This document shows, one piece after another, positions 1 to 9,689 of a stretch of DNA of 64,000 nucleotides. Made by a program: the position numbers and the translations under genes. Source of the DNA: Symmachiella macrocystis (GTDB lineage Bacteria; Planctomycetota; Planctomycetia; Planctomycetales; Planctomycetaceae); assembly GCF_007860075.1 (NCBI RefSeq), contig NZ_SJPP01000003.1:975426-1039425 (forward strand), read 5' to 3'. Position 1 is the first letter of the stretch. Each line of letters opens with the position of its first letter. Below the pieces are notes generated by a model that was given only the letters and a program-made list of their open reading frames with translations, was not told the origin of the DNA and ran no database searches.

Positions 1-1
1 T

Positions 2-1150
2 TCACACACGCACTCCGGGGGCAATTTGTGCAAGGATCGCGTCGAGTTGCCCGGCGGTGAATTGATTGTCCCTTATCTGGAATCCTTACCCGAAAAAATC
101 GCCGCCGCCTATCACGCAGCACGCGCAACGCTACAAACCGCGATCTTGACATACGGCGCAACGACCTGCGATATGGCGCGGCAACGCGATTTCTGGGACG
201 AGGAGCAGAATTGTTACGTCTGCGGCTTCAACCCACAAGGCCAGTGCGATCAAACTTTGTTAGTCGTCCGCGCGACCGGCGAACAGGGGGACACGCTGGC
301 CACGATCGTCAACTATGCCTGTCATCCAACGACGTTGGCTTGGGAAAACACGCTGATCAGCCCCGACTACATCGGAGCACTTCGCGAAACAGTCGAACAA
401 GTCACCGCCGCCCCTTGCTTGTTTTTGCTCTCTCCCTGCGGCGATGTCGGACCGCGGGATGGTTTTGTCGGCGATCCGGCGGTCGCTGATAATAATGGTC
501 GCCAAGTCGGTTATGCCGCTCTGGCCGTGCTACAGTCGTTGTCGGCCGCAGCCCATGATTTTCACTACATCGGCCCCGTCCTCTCGGGAGCCACGCTCGG
601 AGCCTGGGAATACCGGCCGCACACCGCCAACCGCGCCGCCGAGACCGCGAACTTTCAACATCGCCGCTGGCAAGTGTCGCTCGACTACCTCGACGGGTTA
701 CCAACTGCAACAACCGTCGAAGCAGAGTTGAATGCGCTCATTGCCCAGGAGTTGCAAGCCCGTAAAACCGGCAACGACACTGCCGCGCACGAACTGCGCG
801 TTCTGGCCGAGCGAAAGCGGCGGCTCCTAGAACGCATCGCCCCCTTGCCGCCGGGCGACCACTATCCCTTTACGGTCGAAATGGCAAAACTGGGCGACGC
901 GATTTGGATCGCCATCGAAGGGGAGCCATACAACCTCCTGCAGCAAGAGCTCCGCCAAAGCTTCCCCCACACCCCGCTGATCATCACCGTCCTGGCCAAC
1001 GGCGCCCGAGCCAGCTATCTTCCCCGACAAGAGGACTACAACAATGCCCTCTACCAAACAGAAATCGCCCTACTCGCCCCCGGCGCTCTGGAAACCCTCA
1101 CCCAAGCCATCGCCAATCAAATCACAGAGTGGACGGGGGATGAGGCCTGA
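2..1150 (+). CDS. Neutral/alkaline ceramidase-like hydrolase, 5'-partial
   Basis: Partial gene entering from the left edge: the frame is open from base 2 and reads SHTHSGGN before the first internal TTG at 26, so the true start lies upstream. SHTHSGG and NYACHPTT match the zinc-binding His segments of neutral/alkaline non-lysosomal ceramidases, and the SPCGDVGPRDG loop fits the same family, whose members hydrolyse the amide bond of ceramides. About 383 residues are visible, ending in a long helix-rich C-terminal part. Planctomycetes carry many divergent members whose substrates are unknown, so ceramide is not assured. A second member of the superfamily lies at 51235-52812. The signal peptide, if any, is outside the window. 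Confidence 0.85.
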   Translation, partial: SHTHSGGNLCKDRVELPGGELIVPYLESLPEKIAAAYHAARATLQTAILTYGATTCDMARQRDFWDEEQNCYVCGFNPQGQCDQTLLVVRATGEQGDTLATIVNYACHPTTLAWENTLISPDYIGALRETVEQVTAAPCLFLLSPCGDVGPRDGFVGDPAVADNNGRQVGYAALAVLQSLSAAAHDFHYIGPVLSGATLGAWEYRPHTANRAAETANFQHRRWQVSLDYLDGLPTATTVEAELNALIAQELQARKTGNDTAAHELRVLAERKRRLLERIAPLPPGDHYPFTVEMAKLGDAIWIAIEGEPYNLLQQELRQSFPHTPLIITVLANGARASYLPRQEDYNNALYQTEIALLAPGALETLTQAIANQITEWTGDEA

Positions 1151-1207
1151 GGGGTGAGGCTTGAGGAAATGAGATTCGGCAATCCTATCCCCTACTGCCT
1201 ACTTCGC
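1150..1207. repeat. GAGGCTTGAGG / CTACTGCCTACT intergenic repeat, copy 1
   Basis: The short gap after the ceramidase-like gene contains GAGGGGTGAGGCTTGAGG and, about 20 bases later, CTACTGCCTACT, which runs into the 3' end of the SDR gene. The same two-part arrangement appears at 46783-46872, and the first motif alone at 11311-11350. This looks like a dispersed intergenic repeat. Its function is unknown. Confidence 0.5.
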
Positions 1208-1972
1208 CGTCCACCCCCCATCCACGACCAGCATACTCCCCACCATGTAACTGGCGGCGTCGCTGGCGAGGAAGATGGCGGCGCCTTGGATTTCCCGCAG
1301 TTCGCCCCAACGCTGGCAGGCGGTTGCGCCGACGATCGATTCCTTGGCTTCTTTGGTCTCGGCAATCGGTACGTTCATCGGCGTCAAAAACGGGCCGGGG
1401 CAAATCGCGTTCACGTTGATGCCGTGCGGCGCCAATTCCAGACCGAGCGCTCGCGTCATTTGCGCCACCGCTCCTTTACTGGTCGCATAAGGAGTCCGAT
1501 TCGCCAAGCCGACCAAACCCAACGTGCTCGACAGGTTGATGATTCGCCCGTAGTTCTGTTGTTTCATATACGGCGTGACCGCTTGCGAACAGAGCCAAAC
1601 TCCATTGACGTTGATATCCTGTACCTGCTTGAATTCTTCGTAGGTCAACTCGTCAATCGGCCCGCGAATGTTGATGCCGGCGTTATTGATGAGGATGTCG
1701 ATCTTGCCGAACTCTTCTAACGTGCGGAGCACCATCGCTTCGACCGCAACCGGATCGGTGACGTCACTGGCAATCCCGACAGCGCGGTGGCCGAAGTTCT
1801 CAGCAATCTCCGCCGCAGCCGCTTCCGCTTCGTCGGCATGTCGACTGGTAAGCAGCAGATCGGCTCCGCAAGAGGCCAACCCCGCCGCCATCGCCGTCCC
1901 CAACCCCTTCGATCCGCCGGTGACAATCGCCACACGGCCGGTCATATCAAATTGCTTCACTCCAGGTAACAT
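1199..1972 (-). CDS. SDR-family NAD(P)-dependent oxidoreductase
   Basis: Classical short-chain dehydrogenase of 257 residues. It shows the Rossmann motif TGGSKGLG near residue 15, NNAG near 95, the catalytic serine in LSST near 145 and YATSK as the Tyr-x-x-x-Lys pair near 160, then PGPFLTPM. The family reduces or oxidises alcohol/ketone substrates with NAD(P). Overall it resembles the gluconate 5-dehydrogenase/FabG-like group, but the substrate cannot be read from sequence. The start at 1972 is preferred because GAGGGG lies 9 bases upstream; a longer in-frame version to 2011 lacks this support. It converges on the ceramidase-like gene across a 48-bp repeat-bearing gap. Confidence 0.9.
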   Translation of the reverse strand: MLPGVKQFDMTGRVAIVTGGSKGLGTAMAAGLASCGADLLLTSRHADEAEAAAAEIAENFGHRAVGIASDVTDPVAVEAMVLRTLEEFGKIDILINNAGINIRGPIDELTYEEFKQVQDINVNGVWLCSQAVTPYMKQQNYGRIINLSSTLGLVGLANRTPYATSKGAVAQMTRALGLELAPHGINVNAICPGPFLTPMNVPIAETKEAKESIVGATACQRWGELREIQGAAIFLASDAASYMVGSMLVVDGGWTAK

Positions 1973-2093
1973 CTTGTTGTACCCCTCTAAGGTGTTTTGA
2001 TCTCGGTGCAATCTACATTTTTAATGTTTTGATTCTTGCACAAGCTACCGACGCATGAAATCTGTGGCTCAATGAATCTTTGTTCGGTCTCCG

Positions 2094-4361
2094 TCAACGC
2101 GGCCGGTCTAGAATGCCTCGCAACTCCTCGACACGCTGCAGGTTGATCCCCTCCGGACGGTGCTCCAACAGCCAGTCGGCATCCTCGGCGGCGGCAGCGC
2201 GGCGTTCGGTTTGGAAGCGGAGGACCGCGCGAATCCAGCGTGACTGCGCCGCTTGATTGTCGACTTCTACGATGGCAGTGACATAGCGTAGCATCCCTTC
2301 AGGATCTTGCTCCTCTTGCGCTAAACCGAGCAGATTCGACAACATGCGAATCACGATGTCCCGTTTGGTGGCTGTCTTCAAATGTTCGTCGGTGAGCGGG
2401 ATGCCGCGGTTGGCTTGGAGCATCATCGCTGCCGATTCTCGGCTGAGAAATTTGCCGCCGTCAAACGGATCAATCAGCTGTGAGTCCCCTTCCTGGGGTT
2501 CGTGCCGCACGATGAAATGCCCAGGCAGCCCCACCCCGACAACGTTCAGACCGACGCGGCGTGCCAGTTCCATGTAGAGCACCGAGAGCGAGATCGGCAG
2601 CCCTTCGCGATCGTCGATCACCTCGTTCAAATAACTGTTGGATTTGTGATAATAGTTGGTCCGGCTACCGTGGTAACCCAAATCGGCGAACATGGCACTA
2701 TTTAACGCGGCCAATTTGTCGTTTTCCGAAGCATCGTCGGGAAGCTCTTGTTGAATACCGCGGGCCATGCGATTGATTTCCTTTTGATACAGCGCCGGAT
2801 CGAGTTCGTCGTTGTCGAGCTTTGCCACCAACAGCGCCGCTTGCAACAGGTCAATCTGTTCTTCATCGGCCGTTAAGGTTTTCACCAACTCAGCCACAGT
2901 CGCATTTTGGTGGATTTCGTCCGCCAGCTTTCGCAGTTGGGCCGCCTGTTTTTCCAGTTTCGCCGCGCGCGAGCGAAGGACGGTCAAGCTAGCCGGGCTA
3001 TCGGGCAGCAATGTCTCCACCAACGGCTTTGAAGGTGGTCCCGTGGTGGCAATTTCACCGACCACTCCCTCGATGCGTGACGCGACTGCCGGGTCGATGC
3101 TCGTTTTGGGAATCGATTTGGCGACTTGAAAGTTTTTAAACACCGCCTCCGTATCACGAAACTTCGCCAAACCGACTTGGCCGGACGTCATCCCGCGGTC
3201 CTCGGATTCAAACACCAGTTCGTCGTTCACGTAACACAATATTCGCTTCTCTTCGATGCGTACCTTAATGTTGTTCCAATCACCGGCGCGGTAGTTGGGC
3301 GTGTATTGGTGTTTGAGAATCGTCCAGGAAAGTACATCGGGCCCGTCGAAACGCGTCAACCGCATCCGCGCGCCGCTGGGATAAAATCCATAATGCCGAT
3401 CGTTGCCATCGGAGTGAAACACTAACCCAGCTGCGCCGCTTTCGTCATCCAAACGCAAGGTCACGGCGACCTCATAGGGCAACTTGGGAACCTCGACGGT
3501 ACTCAACACAAATGACCGGCCACCAAAGCCGCTGCCGGTCCCTTCCACGGTCATCCGTCCCGAACGTTGCCGCCATGTGGCCCCCAAGTGCGGCGTCCAT
3601 TCTTGAGGATCGAGTGCCCCGATCGTCAGCCATCGCGCGATCGGCACCGGGTTGGGTGTTTCAATCAGCTTTTTGAGCGCATTGACCGGCATGGCAAATC
3701 CCAAATTGGCCGTGTATTGCGCCTTCATCGTTAATAGGCCCAGCACCCGCCCCCGCATGTCGAGCAACGGACCACCGCTGTTGCCGGTCTCGATCGGAAT
3801 CGCCAATTGCAGCATGTTCCGCCCGTCGATTTCACGCGTCCCGGAAATCACGCCGCTCACCACACTGTTGTTCAATCCATAGGGATTTCCCAACGCGATC
3901 ACCGGCTGGCCGTTTTCCACGCTGTCGGAATCCCCCAGCGGCAGCGCGGGTAAATTCTCGGCTTTGATTTTAATCAAGGCCAAATCGAGTTTGCGGTCCG
4001 ACGCATGCACGACGTCTGCAGGATAAGAATCCCCTTGGGAGGTTTTGACGGTGATCGGCCGCGCTTCGGCGATGACGTGCAGGTTTGTTGCAATCAGGCC
4101 GTCCGGCTCAATCACAAATCCCGTCCCCAAACCAACACGGTCCCCCCGTCGTCCGGTGACGGTGATTTCAACGACCGCTTCCTCGGCGATTTTTGCTAGC
4201 TGTTGAACCGTTAAGGGCGACTCGCTGGGAAGGCTGATCATTGAATCAGCGGCTATCGGTTTTGCTGTCTCGGTCTCTTCGGCCGAGAACAACGGCCCCG
4301 TGAGCAACGTGCCTAAGAGAAACCAACAGCAACAACATGCAACGCGCTTTCGCATTCCCAT
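2094..4361 (-). CDS. Secreted trypsin-like protease fused to LamG-like and SirB1-type transglutaminase-like domains
   Basis: A 755-residue multi-domain protein. The N-terminus is a signal peptide or lipoprotein-like segment rich in cysteine (RVACCCCWFLLGTLL). Residues about 50-235 form an HtrA/trypsin-like protease with His95 (TNLHVI), Asp127 (LDLALI) and Ser195 (GNSGGPL). No PDZ domain follows; residues about 255-420 instead look like a concanavalin/DUF1080-type sandwich. After a helical linker the last 250 residues match the SirB1 family (transglutaminase-like fold plus tetratricopeptide-like helices: REGLPISLSVLYMELARR, GLPGHFIVRH). The start at 4361 is chosen because GAGGAG sits 6 bases upstream and it begins the signal sequence; the frame stays open upstream to 4490. 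The domain combination is unusual and the substrate is unknown. Confidence 0.88.
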   Translation of the reverse strand: MGMRKRVACCCCWFLLGTLLTGPLFSAEETETAKPIAADSMISLPSESPLTVQQLAKIAEEAVVEITVTGRRGDRVGLGTGFVIEPDGLIATNLHVIAEARPITVKTSQGDSYPADVVHASDRKLDLALIKIKAENLPALPLGDSDSVENGQPVIALGNPYGLNNSVVSGVISGTREIDGRNMLQLAIPIETGNSGGPLLDMRGRVLGLLTMKAQYTANLGFAMPVNALKKLIETPNPVPIARWLTIGALDPQEWTPHLGATWRQRSGRMTVEGTGSGFGGRSFVLSTVEVPKLPYEVAVTLRLDDESGAAGLVFHSDGNDRHYGFYPSGARMRLTRFDGPDVLSWTILKHQYTPNYRAGDWNNIKVRIEEKRILCYVNDELVFESEDRGMTSGQVGLAKFRDTEAVFKNFQVAKSIPKTSIDPAVASRIEGVVGEIATTGPPSKPLVETLLPDSPASLTVLRSRAAKLEKQAAQLRKLADEIHQNATVAELVKTLTADEEQIDLLQAALLVAKLDNDELDPALYQKEINRMARGIQQELPDDASENDKLAALNSAMFADLGYHGSRTNYYHKSNSYLNEVIDDREGLPISLSVLYMELARRVGLNVVGVGLPGHFIVRHEPQEGDSQLIDPFDGGKFLSRESAAMMLQANRGIPLTDEHLKTATKRDIVIRMLSNLLGLAQEEQDPEGMLRYVTAIVEVDNQAAQSRWIRAVLRFQTERRAAAAEDADWLLEHRPEGINLQRVEELRGILDRPR

Positions 4362-4536
4362 CAACAACTCCTCAAACCGGGGGAGGGTGCTTCCGTGAAT
4401 TCGGAACTCGACCGTGGTTTCATCGTAGCTGGCAGCTAAGATCTCCGCAATCGCGCTCTCTGTTTTCAGTTGTTGAGTGTATCGCGACAAGCATTTTTGA
4501 GGTGGGACGGGAGTTGAAACTCTTCAACAAGGAATT

Positions 4537-4553
4537 GCGCAAAGATCTTGCGC
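4537..4553. terminator. Weak hairpin downstream of PhoD-like gene
   Basis: GCGCAA and TTGCGC form a perfect 6-bp stem with a 5-base loop, 17 bases past the 3' end of the phosphatase gene on the minus strand. There is no clear T-tract, so this may be a weak terminator or chance. Confidence 0.3.
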
Positions 4554-4569
4554 GATTTCCCCTGCTGCG

Positions 4570-6426
4570 TTAAAACTTGATATCGAGCGTGCTCGTATCG
4601 TCTGTGGCCACCGACTTAATCCCCGTCAATTCCTGCCGCTGGTCCCCTTCACCAACGCGAATCGTATACACGCCTTCCTTGAAGACTCCCGGGCGGAATT
4701 TTGTGCCGGAGATGCGGAACGTGTAGACGACTTCATCCAATGCTTCGTCAACGACCTGCACCACCGGGTTCTCTTGGCCGGTGATGTTCAGCGTCGGGAG
4801 ATAGGCGAGCGGCTGGCGGTGATAGTTGTCTTGCTGGGTGATCGTAATCGGCCAACCGGGATGTTGCGCGGTGCCCGGTTCGGTCACATCCACATGCCGC
4901 GGCCAACATTCCATCACGATGTTCCGCGTAGGTTTTTGAAATCGCACGATGCCATAACCGGCGGCGTTGTGGTTTTCCATCTTGGGATTGGCATAGGCCT
5001 GCATCGTGAGCTTGTTTCCCAATCCATCAAAGTACCGACCTGTGAAAGGCAGCGGATTGTCGGCCGGGTGATTTTCCGGTTTTTCCAGCGGCCACCACCA
5101 ACGTCCATAAAAATTGACAATCGAGGGCACGCAAAACGACACGCCCGCATCTTCCCAGGAATTGATCCCGTGGTGGATCACAGTCGCCAAGTGCTGATCA
5201 CCGGCGATGTGAAATGCGAAACTCCGTCGCATCTCCTCCAGCGCCCGCGCGCGACCTGCTTGCGGCCAACCGTTGGAATCGAGATCGGCCAGTAACCGAC
5301 CATTGTGACTGCCGTGAATGTGCGCGCCCCCGGCAAAGATGGTTTGCGACAGCACCGCTTTCATCTCCGCCCCCTGCCAGGTTTGTCCCCACTCCCGTAA
5401 ATACTTCAACTGCCGGTCTCCCAACAGCCGCGCTTCAGGAACATCGACCGAGGCGCGATCGTAGCTGGGATTATTGATGTGATCGGGGCGCGGGCCTTGC
5501 TGCGGAATCAACCCCGCCGGGCCGGTTTTCCATTTGCGATCTTCGATGATGGCAAAATCGATGCCCCCCACATTCAGCGATGTGTAATAGACCGTAATCC
5601 CCTGCCCGACCGGGGTCGCGTCGTACGGGTCGGGCAGATGGCTGGTTTGGGCCCGCTGCACCATGTTCACGTATTCCGCCGGCATGATATATCCACCATC
5701 CGCCCCGCCGCGGAGTTTCGACACCTTGCCCGCTTCGCCCCACAGGTTCCCCTGCCCCACATCGTGGTCATCGGGGATCGTTATCGTCGGCCGGTCTTTG
5801 ATGATCTCGCCAAACTGCCGGCCGAACAACAACCACGCCGCCGTGTGTGCGCGGTGGTCGTAACTTTGATCACCCGAGAAAAACAACAAGTCCGGGTCCT
5901 GCGCTTTCACGTTCCGTACAATGTCTTCCCGCATGCCGCGATCGCTGTTGGAATTGCCCGTGAAAGCGGCGACCACGATTTCCTCCTTGTCGCGGGGATC
6001 CTTACGAATCCGGCCTTCAAATTTCGCCCCGCCGGGATGCGTGACGCGATAACGGTGATCGCGGGAATGATCCCAATCCTCAATCCGAAACGTCGCCAAC
6101 CAACCCGTCTCGTCGACGTTGGCTCGGGCAATCGTTTTCCAATTCGTGCCATCATGAATCTGCAGCGTCACCTCGCGCGACTCACCATCGCGGAGCGGAT
6201 AAAGTTGTGCGGACAATTTGAGCACGCCGTTTTGCACCGTATACAGCGCGAAACAAATCGCCTCATCCCGCGGCACCTCGGGAATCGTTGGCTTGCCCCC
6301 TTTGCGGTCAATCGTAATCGGCTCCGGAATGGAGTCCGAGGGGAATGCCGTAGTGGCCGTCGCCGTTATGGTGATCACTGTGGCGATTAAGGTGATGTAT
6401 TTTCTGATGAGGCGTGAGTGGTTCAT
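4570..6426 (-). CDS. PhoD-like metallophosphatase, secreted
   Basis: A 618-residue protein with a hydrophobic N-terminal segment rich in Ile/Thr that should act as an export signal. The calcineurin-like metal-binding blocks of PhoD-type alkaline phosphatases/phosphodiesterases are visible: FTGNSNSD, FFSGDQSYD, IPDDHDVGQG and HIAGDQHLATV. An N-terminal beta domain of about 140 residues precedes the catalytic domain, as in PhoD, and a C-terminal beta extension (about 530-618) follows. The family releases phosphate from mono- and diesters outside the cytoplasm. The start at 6426 begins the export signal; the frame is open to 6576 but that extension (FEHKTTTFPW onward) has no signal-like features. 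No phosphate-transport genes are adjacent. Confidence 0.85.
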   Translation of the reverse strand: MNHSRLIRKYITLIATVITITATATTAFPSDSIPEPITIDRKGGKPTIPEVPRDEAICFALYTVQNGVLKLSAQLYPLRDGESREVTLQIHDGTNWKTIARANVDETGWLATFRIEDWDHSRDHRYRVTHPGGAKFEGRIRKDPRDKEEIVVAAFTGNSNSDRGMREDIVRNVKAQDPDLLFFSGDQSYDHRAHTAAWLLFGRQFGEIIKDRPTITIPDDHDVGQGNLWGEAGKVSKLRGGADGGYIMPAEYVNMVQRAQTSHLPDPYDATPVGQGITVYYTSLNVGGIDFAIIEDRKWKTGPAGLIPQQGPRPDHINNPSYDRASVDVPEARLLGDRQLKYLREWGQTWQGAEMKAVLSQTIFAGGAHIHGSHNGRLLADLDSNGWPQAGRARALEEMRRSFAFHIAGDQHLATVIHHGINSWEDAGVSFCVPSIVNFYGRWWWPLEKPENHPADNPLPFTGRYFDGLGNKLTMQAYANPKMENHNAAGYGIVRFQKPTRNIVMECWPRHVDVTEPGTAQHPGWPITITQQDNYHRQPLAYLPTLNITGQENPVVQVVDEALDEVVYTFRISGTKFRPGVFKEGVYTIRVGEGDQRQELTGIKSVATDDTSTLDIKF

Positions 6427-6610
6427 CGTGGCGCTCGTTTGGCTGGTGGTCTGTGCTAACGGTTTGTGGTCATTGTACGGGCGTTGCGTTAGTTGTGCCA
6501 ACGTCGTGGAAATTTGAACTTGCCAGGGAAAAGTGGTGGTTTTATGCTCAAAATCAATGTAATCTGGCGTGAGCAAATCGCCGTCCTAAACTAAAAATTG
6601 GTTGCTCGAC

Positions 6611-8308
6611 ATGTCTGATCTCCTCGCCTCGCGGGAACGTTATCGGCCCGATGGAAAAATGAAATGGGAACGTTTACCACTGCTACTTGGAGGTTCTTTG
6701 CTGGCAGCGATCGGTTTGGCATGGCTGCTCAATCTTGCTCTTGAAACCGGCTGGTATTACCTCCCGTTCACACCTCTCATTGCCGCACTGGTACTGAGTG
6801 GTGTGCTGGTTTTTCTCATTCAGTGGAGCCATTGCCGCAAGCCGATCTTTGCTGCGTTTCTCGGACTGGTGATGTCATTGATTGCCTTTTTGGGCGTTTA
6901 TCATTTTGGTTTGATCAATGCATTGCCTCCAGGAAATGCGCATCGCATCGACCTGCTTCCTGAATATATCAAACTGCGCATGCAGTTTGACCAACAGGAC
7001 GAAATTGGCAAACCGGATAAAGAAGCGGCAAACCCGGCAGGCAACCAGATGCCGCTTCGGCCAAAGAACCCTGCTGACGAAGGGCATAATTGGTTCTTGT
7101 TTTTTTGGAGCCTAGTTTTCTACGTTGGCTTTAGCCTTTTTTTTGCGTGGGCGCGTGCGCGTCGCGCGTACTGTCCAGAACTCAAACAGTGGATGATTCG
7201 CGAAAAAATTCCACTTCAGAAAGGGGTATCCAGAACAGCGCGTCCACTCTTTGAACAACAGGACATCGCGGGATTCATAAAGGTGATTAACAGTTCTCGC
7301 GCTGTGGAACCAAACCGAGCGTCTTATTGTGCAGTCGAATATGCCCCAACAGATGACGAATCCCCCTTGGCGTATCCCACCTATCTCAGTCTCATTGACC
7401 CGCATTGGGGATTAGGAACTCTTCGGATACTCACCGGAATGAGTTCGCGATTTCACCAGATACGGCTCGAGCCTCAAGAATCGTTGGCGTTTCAGCCTCT
7501 GTTTCCGAATTTCGCCGACAAGTTGGCCGAGGCTCATAGTGAATTGAGAAATGCGCCGGAAGAGGATTTGGAGACAATCAAATCCACCGAACTGCCGTTT
7601 TCGCAACATTCCGGGGAAATTGCTACGATCGCGGCGGTCTCAGAGCCCTTTCGCGGAAAGGTCTTTACGAGGGGGCGTTCGATCGTAGGTGGTTTTCTAG
7701 TGCTCTTCCCGCTTATTTTGGCAGTCGCCGGATTGTTCGTGGGCGGATGGGGCATTTCAATGCTCAGTCAAGGTGCGAACCCGATCGTTGCAATTTCGAT
7801 GCTAGCAATGGCGCCAGTACTGGCCATTGGCGGCGTGCTTGTTTTTTACCGTGGGGCGTATTTATTCGAATGCTGGTATTGGTCCCGATTATTGTTTTCT
7901 GCATTACGGCAACGTCCCGATCCATATGTGGATCCAAATGACCCAGACGCATTTTTGGTTGGAATCACTTTGCGAGAACGCTGGATGCGCACTCAATTGG
8001 AAACCGACAGCGACTTGGGTCTTATGAAGTTGGCCCCGAAAAAGTCGCTAATATTGCTGGAAGCAGACTTCAATCGTTATTCCATCCCTGTAGGTGCCCT
8101 GCTGGGAGCTACGCCGGAATGTTTTCGCAATCCGATGGATAACAATAGCGAGTTCTGGTACGTGCGTCTTATCGTACGTACTGAGGAAGGCAAGGAAGAG
8201 ATTCTTGTCTGCCATCGACTTGCAGAATTCCGCCCACGCGCCAACGAAATCCGCCAATTCTTGGCCGTTGATCTGTGTCGTCGAATTCGGGCATTCACTG
8301 AAACTTAA
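6611..8308 (+). CDS. Integral membrane protein of unknown function
   Basis: A 565-residue protein with no family I can name. Three hydrophobic helices cluster within residues 18-105, a fourth lies near 160-180, and a pair sits near 355-410. Between them are soluble segments of about 170 residues. No catalytic motif was recognised. ATG at 6611 is preferred to TTG at 6602, although neither has a strong ribosome binding site. The gene is somewhat more AT-rich than its neighbours. It stands alone between two minus-strand genes. Confidence 0.75.
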   Translation: MSDLLASRERYRPDGKMKWERLPLLLGGSLLAAIGLAWLLNLALETGWYYLPFTPLIAALVLSGVLVFLIQWSHCRKPIFAAFLGLVMSLIAFLGVYHFGLINALPPGNAHRIDLLPEYIKLRMQFDQQDEIGKPDKEAANPAGNQMPLRPKNPADEGHNWFLFFWSLVFYVGFSLFFAWARARRAYCPELKQWMIREKIPLQKGVSRTARPLFEQQDIAGFIKVINSSRAVEPNRASYCAVEYAPTDDESPLAYPTYLSLIDPHWGLGTLRILTGMSSRFHQIRLEPQESLAFQPLFPNFADKLAEAHSELRNAPEEDLETIKSTELPFSQHSGEIATIAAVSEPFRGKVFTRGRSIVGGFLVLFPLILAVAGLFVGGWGISMLSQGANPIVAISMLAMAPVLAIGGVLVFYRGAYLFECWYWSRLLFSALRQRPDPYVDPNDPDAFLVGITLRERWMRTQLETDSDLGLMKLAPKKSLILLEADFNRYSIPVGALLGATPECFRNPMDNNSEFWYVRLIVRTEEGKEEILVCHRLAEFRPRANEIRQFLAVDLCRRIRAFTET

Positions 8309-8326
8309 AGGATGTCATCACAACCG

Positions 8327-9448
8327 CTACTTCGCCGCCACCTTCGGCAGCGCGTCGCACATTTGCAGCGCCAACAACGGATAAGCCGTTCCGCTGAACG
8401 TGATGAAATGCCATTTGTCGGTGTTCAGCGAACGGGTCCACCAGCGGCCGGATTCGCGCTGGTTGGCTAACAGCCAAGTGATGCCCTTTTGAATCCGGGG
8501 ATCATCCGCGGGGAGGCCTGCTTCTCTGAGCACGATGATTGCCAGACCGGTTTGATGACCGTCGCTGGGAGGATTGGCGAATTCCGGTTCGCTACGCAGT
8601 TTCTCCGCGCGGTTTCCTTTGCCCCAACTCTCCGGAGCGGCAAACGAGCGAATTGACCAGCCGCCATCCTCGCGTTGATGTGACAGTAACATTTCGATGA
8701 GTTCTTGCTTTTGCGTCTCATCGATCAGATCCGGCATCCGTGTGGAGGCCCACAACAGTAACGTCTTGCCGTAATCATGCGGCGGTGTTTCGCTGCGCAG
8801 AAACTGCTTGAGCTTGCTGATTCCGGCTTTGGCTTGTTCGTCCGGGGGATTTTGCAAATACCCTGGTGCGGTCGCCAGGGCCATCGCGGCGGCTGTGGCA
8901 ACGTGATAGGTGTCCGATTCATACGGCGGCCAACAATCGGTGTTTGCCCAAGTGCCGTTTTCCAATTGAATTTCAAACAGAAACGAAAAGGCGTCAATCG
9001 TCTCGGGCGACAATTGCCCGGTGATGTGTGCATCCCATTCCGCCAAGCCCCCGGCAGCGTAGACCACCTTGACAGGGTTCACACCTTTGAGCAATGTCTC
9101 ACGCTTCATCATCTTTAAGTCGATGATTTGCTCCAGCGCGAACTGCCGCAAGTTGTCTTCCGGTTTTCCCAACGATGCGGAAAGCGCCGGACGTGTGACC
9201 AAGTGCACTCCGGTGGTATGGCAGGCGATGCACTTGCGTGTTCCAATCCAAGCCGCTGCGCTTTGTTGCAAATACGTCGCCGCCTTGTCCGTCGAAAACG
9301 CCGCCGCGACCGGTTCGTCCGCCGATGCCGCGGGAACCAGAATATCATCGTATTGATACTGATAATCGGTCTGAGCAAGGGTCGTCGATGCTGACATCAG
9401 CACAACAACCACCGGTCCGGCAAAGGCAATAAAGCGGCTCGATTTCAT
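8327..9448 (-). CDS. Secreted squalene-cyclase-fold protein with CxxCH motif
   Basis: A 373-residue exported protein (signal peptide about 1-26, ending TTLAQ). The body has prenyltransferase/squalene-cyclase-type alpha-alpha barrel repeats, seen as QREDGGWSI and NQRESGRWWTRS with the intervening NGTWANTDCWP. Catalytic DxDD of true cyclases was not seen, so a structural or binding role is more likely than terpene cyclisation. CIACH at residues 73-77 is a possible covalent haem-binding motif in front of the barrel. The start at 9448 is supported by the signal peptide and GGAG 8 bases upstream; the open frame continues to 9697 without signal character. Proteins of this layout recur in planctomycetes, but their function is not established. 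Confidence 0.75.
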   Translation of the reverse strand: MKSSRFIAFAGPVVVVLMSASTTLAQTDYQYQYDDILVPAASADEPVAAAFSTDKAATYLQQSAAAWIGTRKCIACHTTGVHLVTRPALSASLGKPEDNLRQFALEQIIDLKMMKRETLLKGVNPVKVVYAAGGLAEWDAHITGQLSPETIDAFSFLFEIQLENGTWANTDCWPPYESDTYHVATAAAMALATAPGYLQNPPDEQAKAGISKLKQFLRSETPPHDYGKTLLLWASTRMPDLIDETQKQELIEMLLSHQREDGGWSIRSFAAPESWGKGNRAEKLRSEPEFANPPSDGHQTGLAIIVLREAGLPADDPRIQKGITWLLANQRESGRWWTRSLNTDKWHFITFSGTAYPLLALQMCDALPKVAAK

Positions 9449-9689
9449 CGTCGATGCTCCGAAAGCTTTGGCACGACCGCTGGTTGACTTCGCTCCGCCG
9501 ATGGACAATTCCGCGCAAATCCCGATGGGATTGCTATGCACAGAATTTTTCAACGTGGCAGGCGGAAATCGACGCTGTGGTCGTTTCACACGGGGTGGGT
9601 CAGTGGGTGGGAGCATCCATGCCAAGGTCTTCCAGCGAGCGCCTATGCCGCATATTACACTTTTGACACGTTGTAATCCAGCAAGCCGA

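Noticed and set aside
5479..6390. 303-residue plus-strand open frame over the PhoD-like gene
   Set aside because: Antisense shadow; the PhoD metal-binding motifs are on the other strand.
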